Positions 24,387 through 32,493 of a stretch of 64,000 nucleotides of DNA are shown here, in pieces (position 1 is the first letter of the stretch; every line of letters begins with the position of its first letter). The notes under the pieces are model-generated. The model was given only the letters and a program-made list of their open reading frames with translations. It did no database searches and was not told the DNA's origin. Where the stretch lies: assembly GCA_017651245.1 (NCBI GenBank), contig JAGCDQ010000002.1, forward strand, positions 1-64,000, read 5' to 3'. The stretch comes from Bacteroidaceae bacterium (GTDB lineage: Bacteria > Bacteroidota > Bacteroidia > Bacteroidales > Bacteroidaceae). The position numbers and the translations under genes are program-made.

Positions 24387-25937
24387 TTACCTCACCCATT
24401 GCTCTGGATTGAGGCGGGTGCTTTCCTGACGGAGTTGGAAATGGAGGATGTAGCGGCCGTCGGAGTCCTGACCGATGGCTCCGAGATTGTCTTTGGTCTT
24501 GACGCTCTGTCCCTTGCGGACGGAAACGGAGGAGAGACCTGAATAGACGGAGATGTAGGAACCGTGACGGAGCATGACGATGTAGGAACCTCCATACTGG
24601 AAGATGGAGCTGACGGTGCCGTTGAAGACGGCACGCGCGGCACAGCCTTGCTGGCCTCGGATGTCAATGCCCTTGTTGTCGAGGGTGACGTTGCGAAGTC
24701 CTGAAACGGCATAGTTGCCATAATGACCCACCACGCTGTAACTGCCTGTGATTGGCATCGGGAGACGTCCCTTGTTGCTGGTGAAGTTGCTGGAGAGCTT
24801 GGCATCAGCACTGGCATCGTTGCTCTTCCACGCCTCGTATTTCTCACGTTCCACCTTCTCTTCTTTGGCGGCTGTCTTCACATTGGCATCAGCAGTCTTG
24901 GCATCTGCCTTGGCTTTCTCAGCAGCCTTGTTGGCAGCTTCCTTCTCAGCGGCAGTCTTGGCGGCACGTTTGGCAGCCTCAGCGGCTTCTGCTGCCTTAC
25001 GGGCACGTTCTGCAGCGGCTTTGGCTTCTGCCAACTTGCGCGCCTTCTCACGGGCTTCGGCTTCGGCTTTCTTGCGGGCTTCCTCCGCCTTGCGCTTGCG
25101 TTCAGCCTCTGCTCGACGCTGGGCTTCTATCTCAGCTTGGATAATGCGGTCAATCTCAGCATTGAGGGCTTGCTCCTTCTTCTGATAGTCCTTGATTTGC
25201 TGCTGCACGGTGGCGATGTTCTTGTTGAGAAAGGCGACTTGTGTCTGCGCATTTTCCTTCATGCCCTGCAGGGACTTCTTCTTCTGTTCCACCACTTGCA
25301 GGTTGTGCTCCTTCTGTGCCTTGGCTGCCAGCAGTTCGTTTTGCTTCGCCTTGACTTCCAACTGCTTTTCCTTGAGCAGTTCGCCCTGTGCCTTCTGGAA
25401 GGTGGAATACTCCTGCATATAGCGCATACGGCGCACCATCTGGGTGAAGTTGTCGGCGGAGAAGATGAACATGAGCTTGTTCTGCACGGAGCGGTTCTTG
25501 CGCATATACACCATTGCCTTGGCATAGCGTTTCTTCTTCACCTCAAGGTCTTTCTGGAGTTTTGTCAACTGCACGTTGAGGGTGTCGATGGTGTGTTCGA
25601 GCGACACCAAGTCACGATTGAGGCTGTCGATGGATTGCTGCTGCTTGCCTATCTGATGGTCGAGCACGAGCACGCTGTCAAGACTTGCCTTCACGTTCTT
25701 GTTGAGCTGGGCAAGTTGTGCCTGTGACTGCTGACGAGCCTTTTCGGTGGAAGCCTTCTCGTTGCGAAGCTGGGTCTTCTTGTCCACGGGCTTCGTCTGC
25801 TTCTTCTGCTGCGTGGTCGTGGTCTTCTTGGCTGTCGTGGTGGTTCGCTTGGTGGCAGTCGTGGTCTTTCCCCTATTCTGAGCAGAGAGGGGAAGCATCA
25901 ACGCGAGTGATAATATGCAGAGAAAGAGTCGTTTCAC
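24387..25937 (-). CDS. EnvC-like murein hydrolase activator with degenerate LytM domain
   Basis: 516 aa. A signal peptide (ending PLSAQN) precedes a Thr/Lys-rich segment, then a long coiled coil (about 55-350) with an Ala/Lys/Glu-rich second half, and a C-terminal M23/LytM domain (about 395-516). The metal-binding HxxxD of active LytM is replaced (LDNKGIDIRG), while RHGSYISVYSGL and ILHFQLR remain, as in EnvC-type activators that switch on amidases at septa. It is last in the dut-TPR-DUF4292-envC operon, overlapping the DUF4292 gene by 4 nt. Confidence 0.87.
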   Translation of the reverse strand: MKRLFLCILSLALMLPLSAQNRGKTTTATKRTTTTAKKTTTTQQKKQTKPVDKKTQLRNEKASTEKARQQSQAQLAQLNKNVKASLDSVLVLDHQIGKQQQSIDSLNRDLVSLEHTIDTLNVQLTKLQKDLEVKKKRYAKAMVYMRKNRSVQNKLMFIFSADNFTQMVRRMRYMQEYSTFQKAQGELLKEKQLEVKAKQNELLAAKAQKEHNLQVVEQKKKSLQGMKENAQTQVAFLNKNIATVQQQIKDYQKKEQALNAEIDRIIQAEIEAQRRAEAERKRKAEEARKKAEAEAREKARKLAEAKAAAERARKAAEAAEAAKRAAKTAAEKEAANKAAEKAKADAKTADANVKTAAKEEKVEREKYEAWKSNDASADAKLSSNFTSNKGRLPMPITGSYSVVGHYGNYAVSGLRNVTLDNKGIDIRGQQGCAARAVFNGTVSSIFQYGGSYIVMLRHGSYISVYSGLSSVSVRKGQSVKTKDNLGAIGQDSDGRYILHFQLRQESTRLNPEQWVR

Positions 25938-26602
25938 TTGTCGAGCATACTGCTAAAGAGTTTGTTGGCGTCGGTCTTGGTGTATTTGCCCGACACAGCG
26001 GTGTGGGCATCCCAATTGGCGTTGCTGCCCTTGTTGGAGAGCCTGAGGTCGAGCTTGATGTCTCGCTTGGCTGGGATGGTATAGGCAAACTTTTCACCAT
26101 TCTTCGCCTCTTGCCAGAAGAACTCCTGAATGGTGTTGAAATCAATGTTGCGACTCTTTAGGGCTGAGAATTCATCATAGGTCGTATCGACATAACGTCT
26201 GTTCACACGGTCGATAATCAGCACCTTGTCGGGAGAGAGTTCCAGACGCCCAATCTCCGCCACGCCCAGCAGCGGGTCAACCAACGTGAGCTGTATCACA
26301 TCGCCGTAACGCATACGCAAGTTGCCGTTGGTGGTGACATCCTTCCCTTCCTGTGTGATGGTGACACGCACCTTGGACGTGAAGTTGGTGCCCACCGCAA
26401 TCTTCATCTTGTCGAGGTCGGGGTCTTTCTTATCCTTGTTCGTCTTCGTGGAAGGCGTTGTGGTCGTAGTTGTCGTTGTCATCGTGACAGGGTTGGTCTT
26501 ATCTGTCTTCAGCGCCTTCTTGGAGGAGTGGCAGGAAGCCAGCATCAGCATGAAGAGAAAAGTGATAAGTGAAAAGTGAAAAGTGAAAAATCTTTTTTTC
26601 AT
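25934..26602 (-). CDS. DUF4292 lipoprotein
   Basis: 222 aa with a lipoprotein signal (lipobox LASC, Cys24), then a Thr-rich stretch (TMTTTTTTTTPSTKT) and a beta-rich body resembling LolB/LolA-like DUF4292 proteins (KVRVTITQEGKDVTT, DVIQLTLVDPLLGVAE, DKVLIIDRVNRRYV). Function is probably in envelope lipid or lipoprotein handling. The signal-peptide codons are formed from copies of the dispersed CACTTTTCAC repeat. It sits between the TPR and EnvC-like genes. Confidence 0.85.
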   Translation of the reverse strand: MKKRFFTFHFSLITFLFMLMLASCHSSKKALKTDKTNPVTMTTTTTTTTPSTKTNKDKKDPDLDKMKIAVGTNFTSKVRVTITQEGKDVTTNGNLRMRYGDVIQLTLVDPLLGVAEIGRLELSPDKVLIIDRVNRRYVDTTYDEFSALKSRNIDFNTIQEFFWQEAKNGEKFAYTIPAKRDIKLDLRLSNKGSNANWDAHTAVSGKYTKTDANKLFSSMLDK

Positions 26603-26630
26603 TTCTTATCGGTATTATATGTCCCAAGGA

Positions 26631-28247
26631 CTATTTCTTTTTGACTTTCTTGTTGATTTGTTTGATGTGATCCAGTACGTCATCGCTCATCTCCTCTCCG
26701 TCGCGTTCCATGAGTTCCACCACCTTGTCCATGTACTGTTTGGCTTCCTCGTAGCGTTTCTGCTGGAAAAGCACCCATGCGTAAGTGTCGAGATAGGTGG
26801 CATTGTCGGGCTCCAGTTCGTTGGACAGGCGACTCATCTCCTCGGCACGCTTGAGGTCTTTCTGCTTGAGCGAGAGATAATAGGCGTAGTTATTGAGCAC
26901 CATTGCATCGTTCTGCTTATACACCAGACAGGAATCGTAAGCCAGGAATGCCTTTTCATCTTGTCCGAGTTGGTGATAGATGTCGCCCATGAGCGCATAT
27001 GAATTGACACGAATCTGCAACTTAATCATTTCATCGTCGGCGTTCTCCACACGATCCAATCCTCCCCTGAACATATCGAGGCACTTCTGTTTCTCCTGTT
27101 GCTGGAAATATGCCACACCGAGATAGTAGTAGAAAACGGGGTTATCGGTATGGTAATCGACAGCAGGCTGACACACACTGATGACGTCGGGTGTGTTATT
27201 CTCTTCCACTGCATAGCGAAGAAGTTGCTGACGTGCCATATCGTTTTCGGGGTCGATGTCGAGAATCTTGTGCAGAGTGGGCTTCACATCCTCTGCAGGC
27301 ATCTGCTTGGTGACCATATAGCGCGCTTTCAACTCAAGGATGGCGGCTTGTTCCTGGGGCTGTTCCAGCACTTTGTCGAAAAGCTCCATCAACTGGGTGG
27401 AATCGGCTTTGTTGCTGAGGTTCTCCTGCACCAGCACTCCCAACATCCTAAAGCGGGTGGCATCATCCACCTCTTTGTTGGTGAGCAGTTTGGTGAGATA
27501 TTCCTGATAGCGAGCATTGTCACCCTCTTGATGATAGTAATTGACCAAGGAAAGCAGGAGCGTCACGTTTTCAGGGTCTTGTGCCTCCACCTGCTTGAAT
27601 TGCTTGAGTGCCTCTTCTTTCTTGCCTGCATCGAGGTAAAGGTCACCAATCACCACCTGATAACGCTGGTCGTTGGGGTATTCATCTGCCAACTTCTCCA
27701 TCTCTTCGAAGGCACGTTTCTCATCGTTCATCTGCACAAAGAGGCCGAACTTCATCATCGAAAGTTTTTCACTTTTACCTTCCTTCACCTCTATCTTGTC
27801 CAACACCTTCACCATATTGGCGTAGTCGTTCTTGCTTTCGTAAAGATCATGCAACATCCACAGCACCTCTTCCTTCTCAGGGAAGAGGCGCGCCATTTCC
27901 TCCACAGTCTTCAAAGCCTCATCGTTGCGACGATTCTCCAGATAGAGCGACACCAGCTTGTCCTTGTACCAATAGTTGGAGGGATACAACTTACAAGCCT
28001 GCTCCAAGGAACGGATGGCAAGACTGTCGTTCTTCACATAGCGATACAACTCAGACAACTCATAGAGAACGGCTCCAGAGTGGGGGTCGAGTTGACGGCA
28101 ATAGTCGAACAAGTCGATGGCTGCGTCATACTTGTTGGCAAGTTTCTGACGTAGCGCCTCCTGAAAGATGTAGTCGAACTTGGTTGACTGTGCCGAAGCG
28201 CCAACAAACGACAAGCTAAAAACGAAAAGGAATACTATCTTACGCAT
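26631..28247 (-). CDS. Exported tetratricopeptide-repeat protein
   Basis: 538 aa with a signal peptide (ending VGASAQ). From residue about 30 to the end it is built from roughly a dozen TPR helical pairs, such as YDAAIDLFDYCRQLDPHSGA and YWYKDKLVSLYLENRRNDEA. It probably acts as a scaffold in the periplasm. It lies 31 nt after dut and 28 nt before the DUF4292 gene; I know this order from other Bacteroidales, where it looks conserved. No enzymatic motif is present. Confidence 0.85.
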   Translation of the reverse strand: MRKIVFLFVFSLSFVGASAQSTKFDYIFQEALRQKLANKYDAAIDLFDYCRQLDPHSGAVLYELSELYRYVKNDSLAIRSLEQACKLYPSNYWYKDKLVSLYLENRRNDEALKTVEEMARLFPEKEEVLWMLHDLYESKNDYANMVKVLDKIEVKEGKSEKLSMMKFGLFVQMNDEKRAFEEMEKLADEYPNDQRYQVVIGDLYLDAGKKEEALKQFKQVEAQDPENVTLLLSLVNYYHQEGDNARYQEYLTKLLTNKEVDDATRFRMLGVLVQENLSNKADSTQLMELFDKVLEQPQEQAAILELKARYMVTKQMPAEDVKPTLHKILDIDPENDMARQQLLRYAVEENNTPDVISVCQPAVDYHTDNPVFYYYLGVAYFQQQEKQKCLDMFRGGLDRVENADDEMIKLQIRVNSYALMGDIYHQLGQDEKAFLAYDSCLVYKQNDAMVLNNYAYYLSLKQKDLKRAEEMSRLSNELEPDNATYLDTYAWVLFQQKRYEEAKQYMDKVVELMERDGEEMSDDVLDHIKQINKKVKKK

Positions 28248-28278
28248 CGCGTCTGCCTGAATGGTACTTAAAAGTCTA

Positions 28279-28713
28279 TCACTTCACGCCGCTATGTCCG
28301 AAACCACCAGCGCCACGCTCGGTCTCGTCCAGCACCTCCACCTCCACAAGGGCAGGTTGCTCGTGCTTGGCAATCACCATCTGCGCAATACGTTCACCAT
28401 CGTTGATAACAAATGGCTCGTTGGAGAGATTGACCAAAATGACACACACCTCACCACGATAATCAGCATCGATAGTGCCTGGCGTGTTCAGCACCGTGAT
28501 GCCCTTCTTAATGGCAAGTCCTGAACGAGGGCGAACCTGTGCTTCGTAGCCAGCAGGCAACGCCATGAAAAGTCCTGTGGGAACAAGTGTGCGAGCTAAA
28601 GGAGCCAAGGTGATCGGCTCGTCGAGATTGGCACGCAAATCCATGCCAGCCGACTGAGGAGTGGCATAAGCAGGCAGTGGATGGTGCGACTTATTGATGA
28701 TTTTTACTTCCAT
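28279..28713 (-). CDS. dut: dUTP diphosphatase
   Basis: Hydrolyses dUTP to dUMP, keeping uracil out of DNA and feeding dTMP synthesis. All five trimeric dUTPase motifs are visible: [38 protein letters not shown] and [10 protein letters not shown]. The length is 144 aa. A second in-frame ATG two codons upstream (28719) is also possible; both lie within a dozen bases of the predicted transcription start. It opens the TPR-DUF4292-envC operon and is divergent from the dGTPase gene. Confidence 0.96.
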   Translation of the reverse strand: MEVKIINKSHHPLPAYATPQSAGMDLRANLDEPITLAPLARTLVPTGLFMALPAGYEAQVRPRSGLAIKKGITVLNTPGTIDADYRGEVCVILVNLSNEPFVINDGERIAQMVIAKHEQPALVEVEVLDETERGAGGFGHSGVK

Positions 28714-28730
28714 AAACATTAAATTTGATG

Positions 28731-28800
28731 CAAAGGTAATGATTTTTCAATTAAGAATTAAGAATTAAGAGTTAAGATTTCCGAAAAATTCCTAACTTTG
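28731..28800. promoter_or_regulatory. Divergent promoters of dut and dgt
   Basis: On the minus strand 28731-28738 reads TACCTTTG (dut). On the plus strand 28793-28800 reads TAACTTTG (dgt), ending only four bases before the dgt ATG. The 55 bp between are copies of GAATTAAGA. Neither -33 region is a good TTTG match. Confidence 0.65.
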
Positions 28801-28804
28801 CACC

Positions 28805-30118
28805 ATGAACTGGCAAAAACTTATCTCAAATAAACGACTCGGACAGGAACACCTGCATCTGAACAAGAACGACGACCGCACCGAATTCAAGCGTGACTAC
28901 GACCGTCTCATCTTCTCTGCCCCCTTCCGCCGCATGCAGAACAAGACTCAAGTGTTTCCGCTGCCTGGCAGTGTGTTTGTACACAACCGACTGACTCACT
29001 CGCTGGAAGTGGCAAGTGTGGGACGCAGTCTTGGCGATGATGTGGCACACCGGTTGATGGAACGCCACCCCGAACTCAACGGCACTCTGTTCACAGAGAT
29101 TGGTTCCATCGTGTCAGCCGCCTGTCTGGCTCACGACATGGGCAACCCTCCTTTCGGACACTCAGGCGAACGTGCCATTGCTTCCTATTTCAGTGAAGGT
29201 GAGGGCATCAAATACAAAGGACAACTCACTCCTGAGCAATGGGCTGACATCACGCATTTCGACGGTAATGCCAACGCTTTCCGCCTGCTGACCCATCAGT
29301 TCAAAGGAAGACGTGTCGGCGGTTTCGTCCTCACCTATTCCACCCTTGCCAGCATCGTGAAGTATCCTTTCCCTGCCATTGAGGCAACTAAACAGAAGTT
29401 TGGCTACTTCACCCAAGAGCAACCCCTCTACGAACGCATTGCCACCGAACTTGGCATCACTCGTTCCGCCAAGGGCTGGCATCGTCATCCCCTCGCCTAT
29501 CTGGTGGAGGCTGCCGACGACATCTGCTACGAAATCATGGACATAGAGGATGCGCACAAGCTCAAGATTCTCTCTTTCGAAGAGACGCGCGACCTCATGC
29601 TGGGCTTCGTGTCGCCAGAACGCCGTGAGCACATCATTGAACGGGCTTCTGAAACGACAGACCTGAATGAGCAGGTGGTGTATTTCCGCTCCTGTGCGAT
29701 TGGAGAACTGGAAAAGGAGTGTGTCCGCGTGTTTGTGGAAAACGAGGAAGCCATCCTCAACGGCGCATTCGAGAAATCGCTCATTGACCACTCCTGTCCA
29801 CTTGTACACGATGCTTATCAAGCCTGCGTGAAAGTGGCGAATAGTCGCATCTACCGTAGTCGCGATGTGGTGGACACAGAACTAGCGGGTTATAAAATCA
29901 TCTATACCCTCATGGGGCTCTTCATCCATGCGGTGATGAACCCGAACCACGCTTACAGCCGCCTGTTGCTTGACCGCGTATCGTCTCAGTATGAGGTGGA
30001 TAGCCAAGACACGTATGTGCGTATCATGGCTGTGCTTGACTACCTCTCAGGCATGACCGACGTGTTTGCTCTCGACCTCTATCGCAAGATCAATGGTGAA
30101 AGCCTGCCGATGATTTAA
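28805..30118 (+). CDS. dgt: dGTP triphosphohydrolase (dGTPase)
   Basis: HD-domain enzyme that hydrolyses dNTPs to nucleoside and triphosphate, 437 aa. The metal motif is H-x(n)-HD: NRLTHSLEVA supplies the first His and CLAHDMGNPPFGHSGE the HD pair (His110, Asp111); a later AADDICYEIMDIED supplies the final Asp. The N-terminus MNWQKLISNKRLG is typical of Bacteroidales homologues, so this start is secure even though the promoter -7 box ends four bases upstream. The gene is divergent from dut, giving a nucleotide-pool pair. Confidence 0.93.
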   Translation: MNWQKLISNKRLGQEHLHLNKNDDRTEFKRDYDRLIFSAPFRRMQNKTQVFPLPGSVFVHNRLTHSLEVASVGRSLGDDVAHRLMERHPELNGTLFTEIGSIVSAACLAHDMGNPPFGHSGERAIASYFSEGEGIKYKGQLTPEQWADITHFDGNANAFRLLTHQFKGRRVGGFVLTYSTLASIVKYPFPAIEATKQKFGYFTQEQPLYERIATELGITRSAKGWHRHPLAYLVEAADDICYEIMDIEDAHKLKILSFEETRDLMLGFVSPERREHIIERASETTDLNEQVVYFRSCAIGELEKECVRVFVENEEAILNGAFEKSLIDHSCPLVHDAYQACVKVANSRIYRSRDVVDTELAGYKIIYTLMGLFIHAVMNPNHAYSRLLLDRVSSQYEVDSQDTYVRIMAVLDYLSGMTDVFALDLYRKINGESLPMI

Positions 30119-30157
30119 AGTTGAAAGTGTAGAGTTTAAGGTTAAAAGATTGACATA

Positions 30158-31015
30158 ATGAATACCATCTTTATTGTATTACCCATTCTGACGTTACTGA
30201 TGTTCGACCTCGGACTCACGTTGCGTCCCCATGATTTCCAGCTGATTCTCCAACGTCCCCTGCCTGTGCTTGCAGGTATCATCGGACAAATCATCCTCTT
30301 GCCCCTCATCGCTTGGGCAGTAGGATATATATTCCACCTCGAAGCCCTCTTTTTCCTCGGCATCATGCTCATTGCCTGCAGCCCTGGCGGCAGTTCGAGC
30401 AATGTGTTTTCGATGCTCGCCCGAGGCGATGTGGCACTCTCCGTCACCTTGACGGCATGCAGTTCCATCATCACTCTCTTCACCGTGCCCCTCATCATGG
30501 CGTGGGTGACGGCTTCCATTGGCACAGGGGCTGACGTGCACCTGCCAGTGGGCAACCTGCTCATGCAGAATATTGTCTTGATGGCTGTGCCCATCCTTAT
30601 CGGACTTGGAGTTGGCATGAAATGGACATCCGTTGCAAATCGCATCCACAACGTACTGAAACGAGGTGCATTTCCTGCACTCATCCTCCTTGCCACGGTG
30701 TTCTTCCTCCAACACAAAGAGACCATCGTGCGGGAGTTTCCTTCACTCGGATTCTGCATCACCGTGCTCATCCTGCTCGCCATGAGTGGAGGTGCCCTTC
30801 TATCCTATCTTTTCCGACTGAAGGGTGCTGAACGTCGCACCATCGTCATTGAGGTGGGCATGCAGAATGCAGCACAAGCCATCACTGTGGCTTGCAGCCC
30901 ATTGGTTTTCGACAATGAGACCATCGCCATCCCCGCCATCATCTATGCCCTGATGATGAACGTATTACTGCTGATTTATGTGGGAATCCAGAGAAAAATC
31001 AAAAGAATCTCCTAA
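30158..31015 (+). CDS. Bile acid:sodium symporter family transporter
   Basis: 285 aa membrane protein with about nine or ten hydrophobic segments of the BASS/PanS/ArsB-like fold. ACSPGGSSSNVFSMLARGDV carries the family's characteristic unwound-helix motif, with a second crossover near EVGMQNAAQAITVA. Substrates in the family include bile acids, pantoate and ketopantoate; none can be assigned here. It follows dgt by 39 nt and ends 6 nt from the convergent kinase gene. Confidence 0.87.
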   Translation: MNTIFIVLPILTLLMFDLGLTLRPHDFQLILQRPLPVLAGIIGQIILLPLIAWAVGYIFHLEALFFLGIMLIACSPGGSSSNVFSMLARGDVALSVTLTACSSIITLFTVPLIMAWVTASIGTGADVHLPVGNLLMQNIVLMAVPILIGLGVGMKWTSVANRIHNVLKRGAFPALILLATVFFLQHKETIVREFPSLGFCITVLILLAMSGGALLSYLFRLKGAERRTIVIEVGMQNAAQAITVACSPLVFDNETIAIPAIIYALMMNVLLLIYVGIQRKIKRIS

Positions 31016-31021
31016 ACGAAT

Positions 31022-32140
31022 TTAGTACTCAAAGGCACTACCTCCCATGAACTCACGAAGAAGGGAGTAAGGGGGAAGCAAGTCGAGCGGAATGTCACGG
31101 AAATGGTTTAACACCCACTTCAAGCGTTTCGCTTCTTTGTAATTGAGGTCATCCTCAGCCACATCCTTCAAGAGTGGGAGGGCTTTCTGCTTGAGCACAG
31201 CAAGTTCATATTGGAAAGCCGTACAGAAATTCACATCGGCATTCTGCTGAAAAGGAACAATCCATTTCTCCTCTCCCCGACGCACAGAAGGCCAACGAGC
31301 AAGGGTCTCAGACGCTGTGGTGTTGCGGAACTGAGCATCACGCACCATACGGCGGATTACACGATTGTCGGTAGTGGGGAAATAGGTGCCATCATCATTC
31401 TTCGCAACGGTGAGTCCTGAGATGTAAATGCGGAAAAGAGCCTCTGAGGGGAGAGATTCCGTCAAGAGTGGATTGAGCGCATGAATACCTTCCATAATCA
31501 AAACGGTTTGATCGGTAAGATGGATGCGGTTGCCACTTGAGCAACTCTTTCCCTGAGTGAAATCATAACGGGGCAGCTCTATCTCCTTGCCCTCAAGTAA
31601 CTGAGAGAAATGCTGTTGGAAGAGCGCCACGTTGATGGCATGGAGGTGCTCGTAGTCGTATTCACCATTCTCATCCAGAGGGGTCAACTCACGATCAACA
31701 TAATAATCGTCCAAAGAAAGACATTTAACCGTCAAACCATGCTGTTCCAACGCCACGCAGAGTTTCTTGCTGAAGGTGGTCTTGCCACTCGATGAAGGAC
31801 CCGCAATGAGCACCACTCGCACAGCTGGACGCTCACTGATGGCTCTGCCAACAAGCTCGATGCCACGCCCCATCAAGGCTTCGGAAATCTTGACCAACTT
31901 CTCGGCATCTCCCTCATCAATGATGCGGTTCATCGTACCGATGGAGTGGCAGACAACTTTGAGGCGTTTGGTGAAAAGATTCTTGCCATCGACCTTGCTG
32001 ACAAGGAGTTGAATCGCTTCGTCAAGTGTCTTTCCCGCTATTTCGGACTTGATTTGCTTCGAAATCTTCATGAAGGCTCCATTGACTTCAAATTCCTCGG
32101 AGCTACGATTATTGATGATTATAGGTGCTGATTCGCTCAT
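31022..32140 (-). CDS. Uridine kinase-like nucleoside kinase, N-terminally short
   Basis: Phosphoribulokinase/uridine kinase fold, 372 aa. The P-loop is LIAGPSSSGKTTFSK (residues about 112-126), followed by SLDDYYVDRELTPLDENGEY and LPRYDFTQGK, and the Walker-B-like VLIMEGIHALNPLL. Bacteroidales homologues that I know are about 550 aa, with TGS and threonyl-tRNA-synthetase-like domains in front. Here only the end of that region remains (SIGTMNRIIDEGDAEKLVKI). A promoter lies directly upstream of the short start, so the gene appears genuinely shortened and not mis-called. Activity of the kinase part looks intact. Confidence 0.85.
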   Translation of the reverse strand: MSESAPIIINNRSSEEFEVNGAFMKISKQIKSEIAGKTLDEAIQLLVSKVDGKNLFTKRLKVVCHSIGTMNRIIDEGDAEKLVKISEALMGRGIELVGRAISERPAVRVVLIAGPSSSGKTTFSKKLCVALEQHGLTVKCLSLDDYYVDRELTPLDENGEYDYEHLHAINVALFQQHFSQLLEGKEIELPRYDFTQGKSCSSGNRIHLTDQTVLIMEGIHALNPLLTESLPSEALFRIYISGLTVAKNDDGTYFPTTDNRVIRRMVRDAQFRNTTASETLARWPSVRRGEEKWIVPFQQNADVNFCTAFQYELAVLKQKALPLLKDVAEDDLNYKEAKRLKWVLNHFRDIPLDLLPPYSLLREFMGGSAFEY

Positions 32141-32179
32141 GAAATAATGAATGGTTTTGGAAATTTAGGTTTATCGCCC

Positions 32180-32187
32180 CAAAGGTA
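32180..32187 (-). promoter_or_regulatory. -7 box of nucleoside kinase gene
   Basis: Reads TACCTTTG on the minus strand, 40 nt before the ATG at 32140, which supports the short start. Confidence 0.6.
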
Positions 32188-32284
32188 GTACTTTTAATTG
32201 ATAATAAACTATTAATCACTGATAATTCATCATCTAAACCAAAAAATTGTCAATCGTCCATCGTTAATTGTCATTTTTTTTCCT

Positions 32285-32292
32285 TACCTTTG
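32285..32292 (+). promoter_or_regulatory. -7 box of tRNA operon
   Basis: TACCTTTG ends 21 nt before the first tRNA. The upstream 90 bp hold TAATTGATAAT and AATTGTCAATCG repeats typical of spacers here. Confidence 0.6.
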
Positions 32293-32312
32293 CACCCGCT
32301 TTAGAAACTGAT

Positions 32313-32387
32313 GGCCCCATAGTTCAATGGATAGAACAAGTCTCTCCTAAAGATTAGATCCGGGTTCGATTCCCGGTGGAGCTACCA
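32313..32387 (+). tRNA. tRNA-Arg (anticodon CCT)
   Basis: Cloverleaf with D stem GTTC/GAAC, anticodon stem AGTCT/AGATT, loop CTCCTAA (anticodon CCT, reading AGG), T stem CCGGG/CCCGG with TTCGATT loop, and encoded CCA. The acceptor stem GGCCCCA / TGGAGCT has a C-A mismatch at the fourth pair and a terminal G-T. Confidence 0.93.
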
Positions 32388-32390
32388 GCA

Positions 32391-32464
32391 CACGGGGTTA
32401 GTTTAGTTGGTAGAATATCGGTCTCCAAAACCGAGGGTCGGGGGTTCGAGTCCCTCACCCCGTG
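32391..32464 (+). tRNA. tRNA-Trp (anticodon CCA)
   Basis: Perfect acceptor stem CACGGGG/CCCCGTG, anticodon stem TCGGT/ACCGA, loop CTCCAAA (anticodon CCA), and T stem GGGGG/CCCTC. The D stem GTTT/GAAT contains wobbles. The discriminator base would be C at 32465 and CCA is not encoded. It follows the tRNA-Arg by 3 nt and is in the same transcript. Confidence 0.92.
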
Positions 32465-32493
32465 CTAGCGAGAAGGGTTGGCTTCACTCGAAG

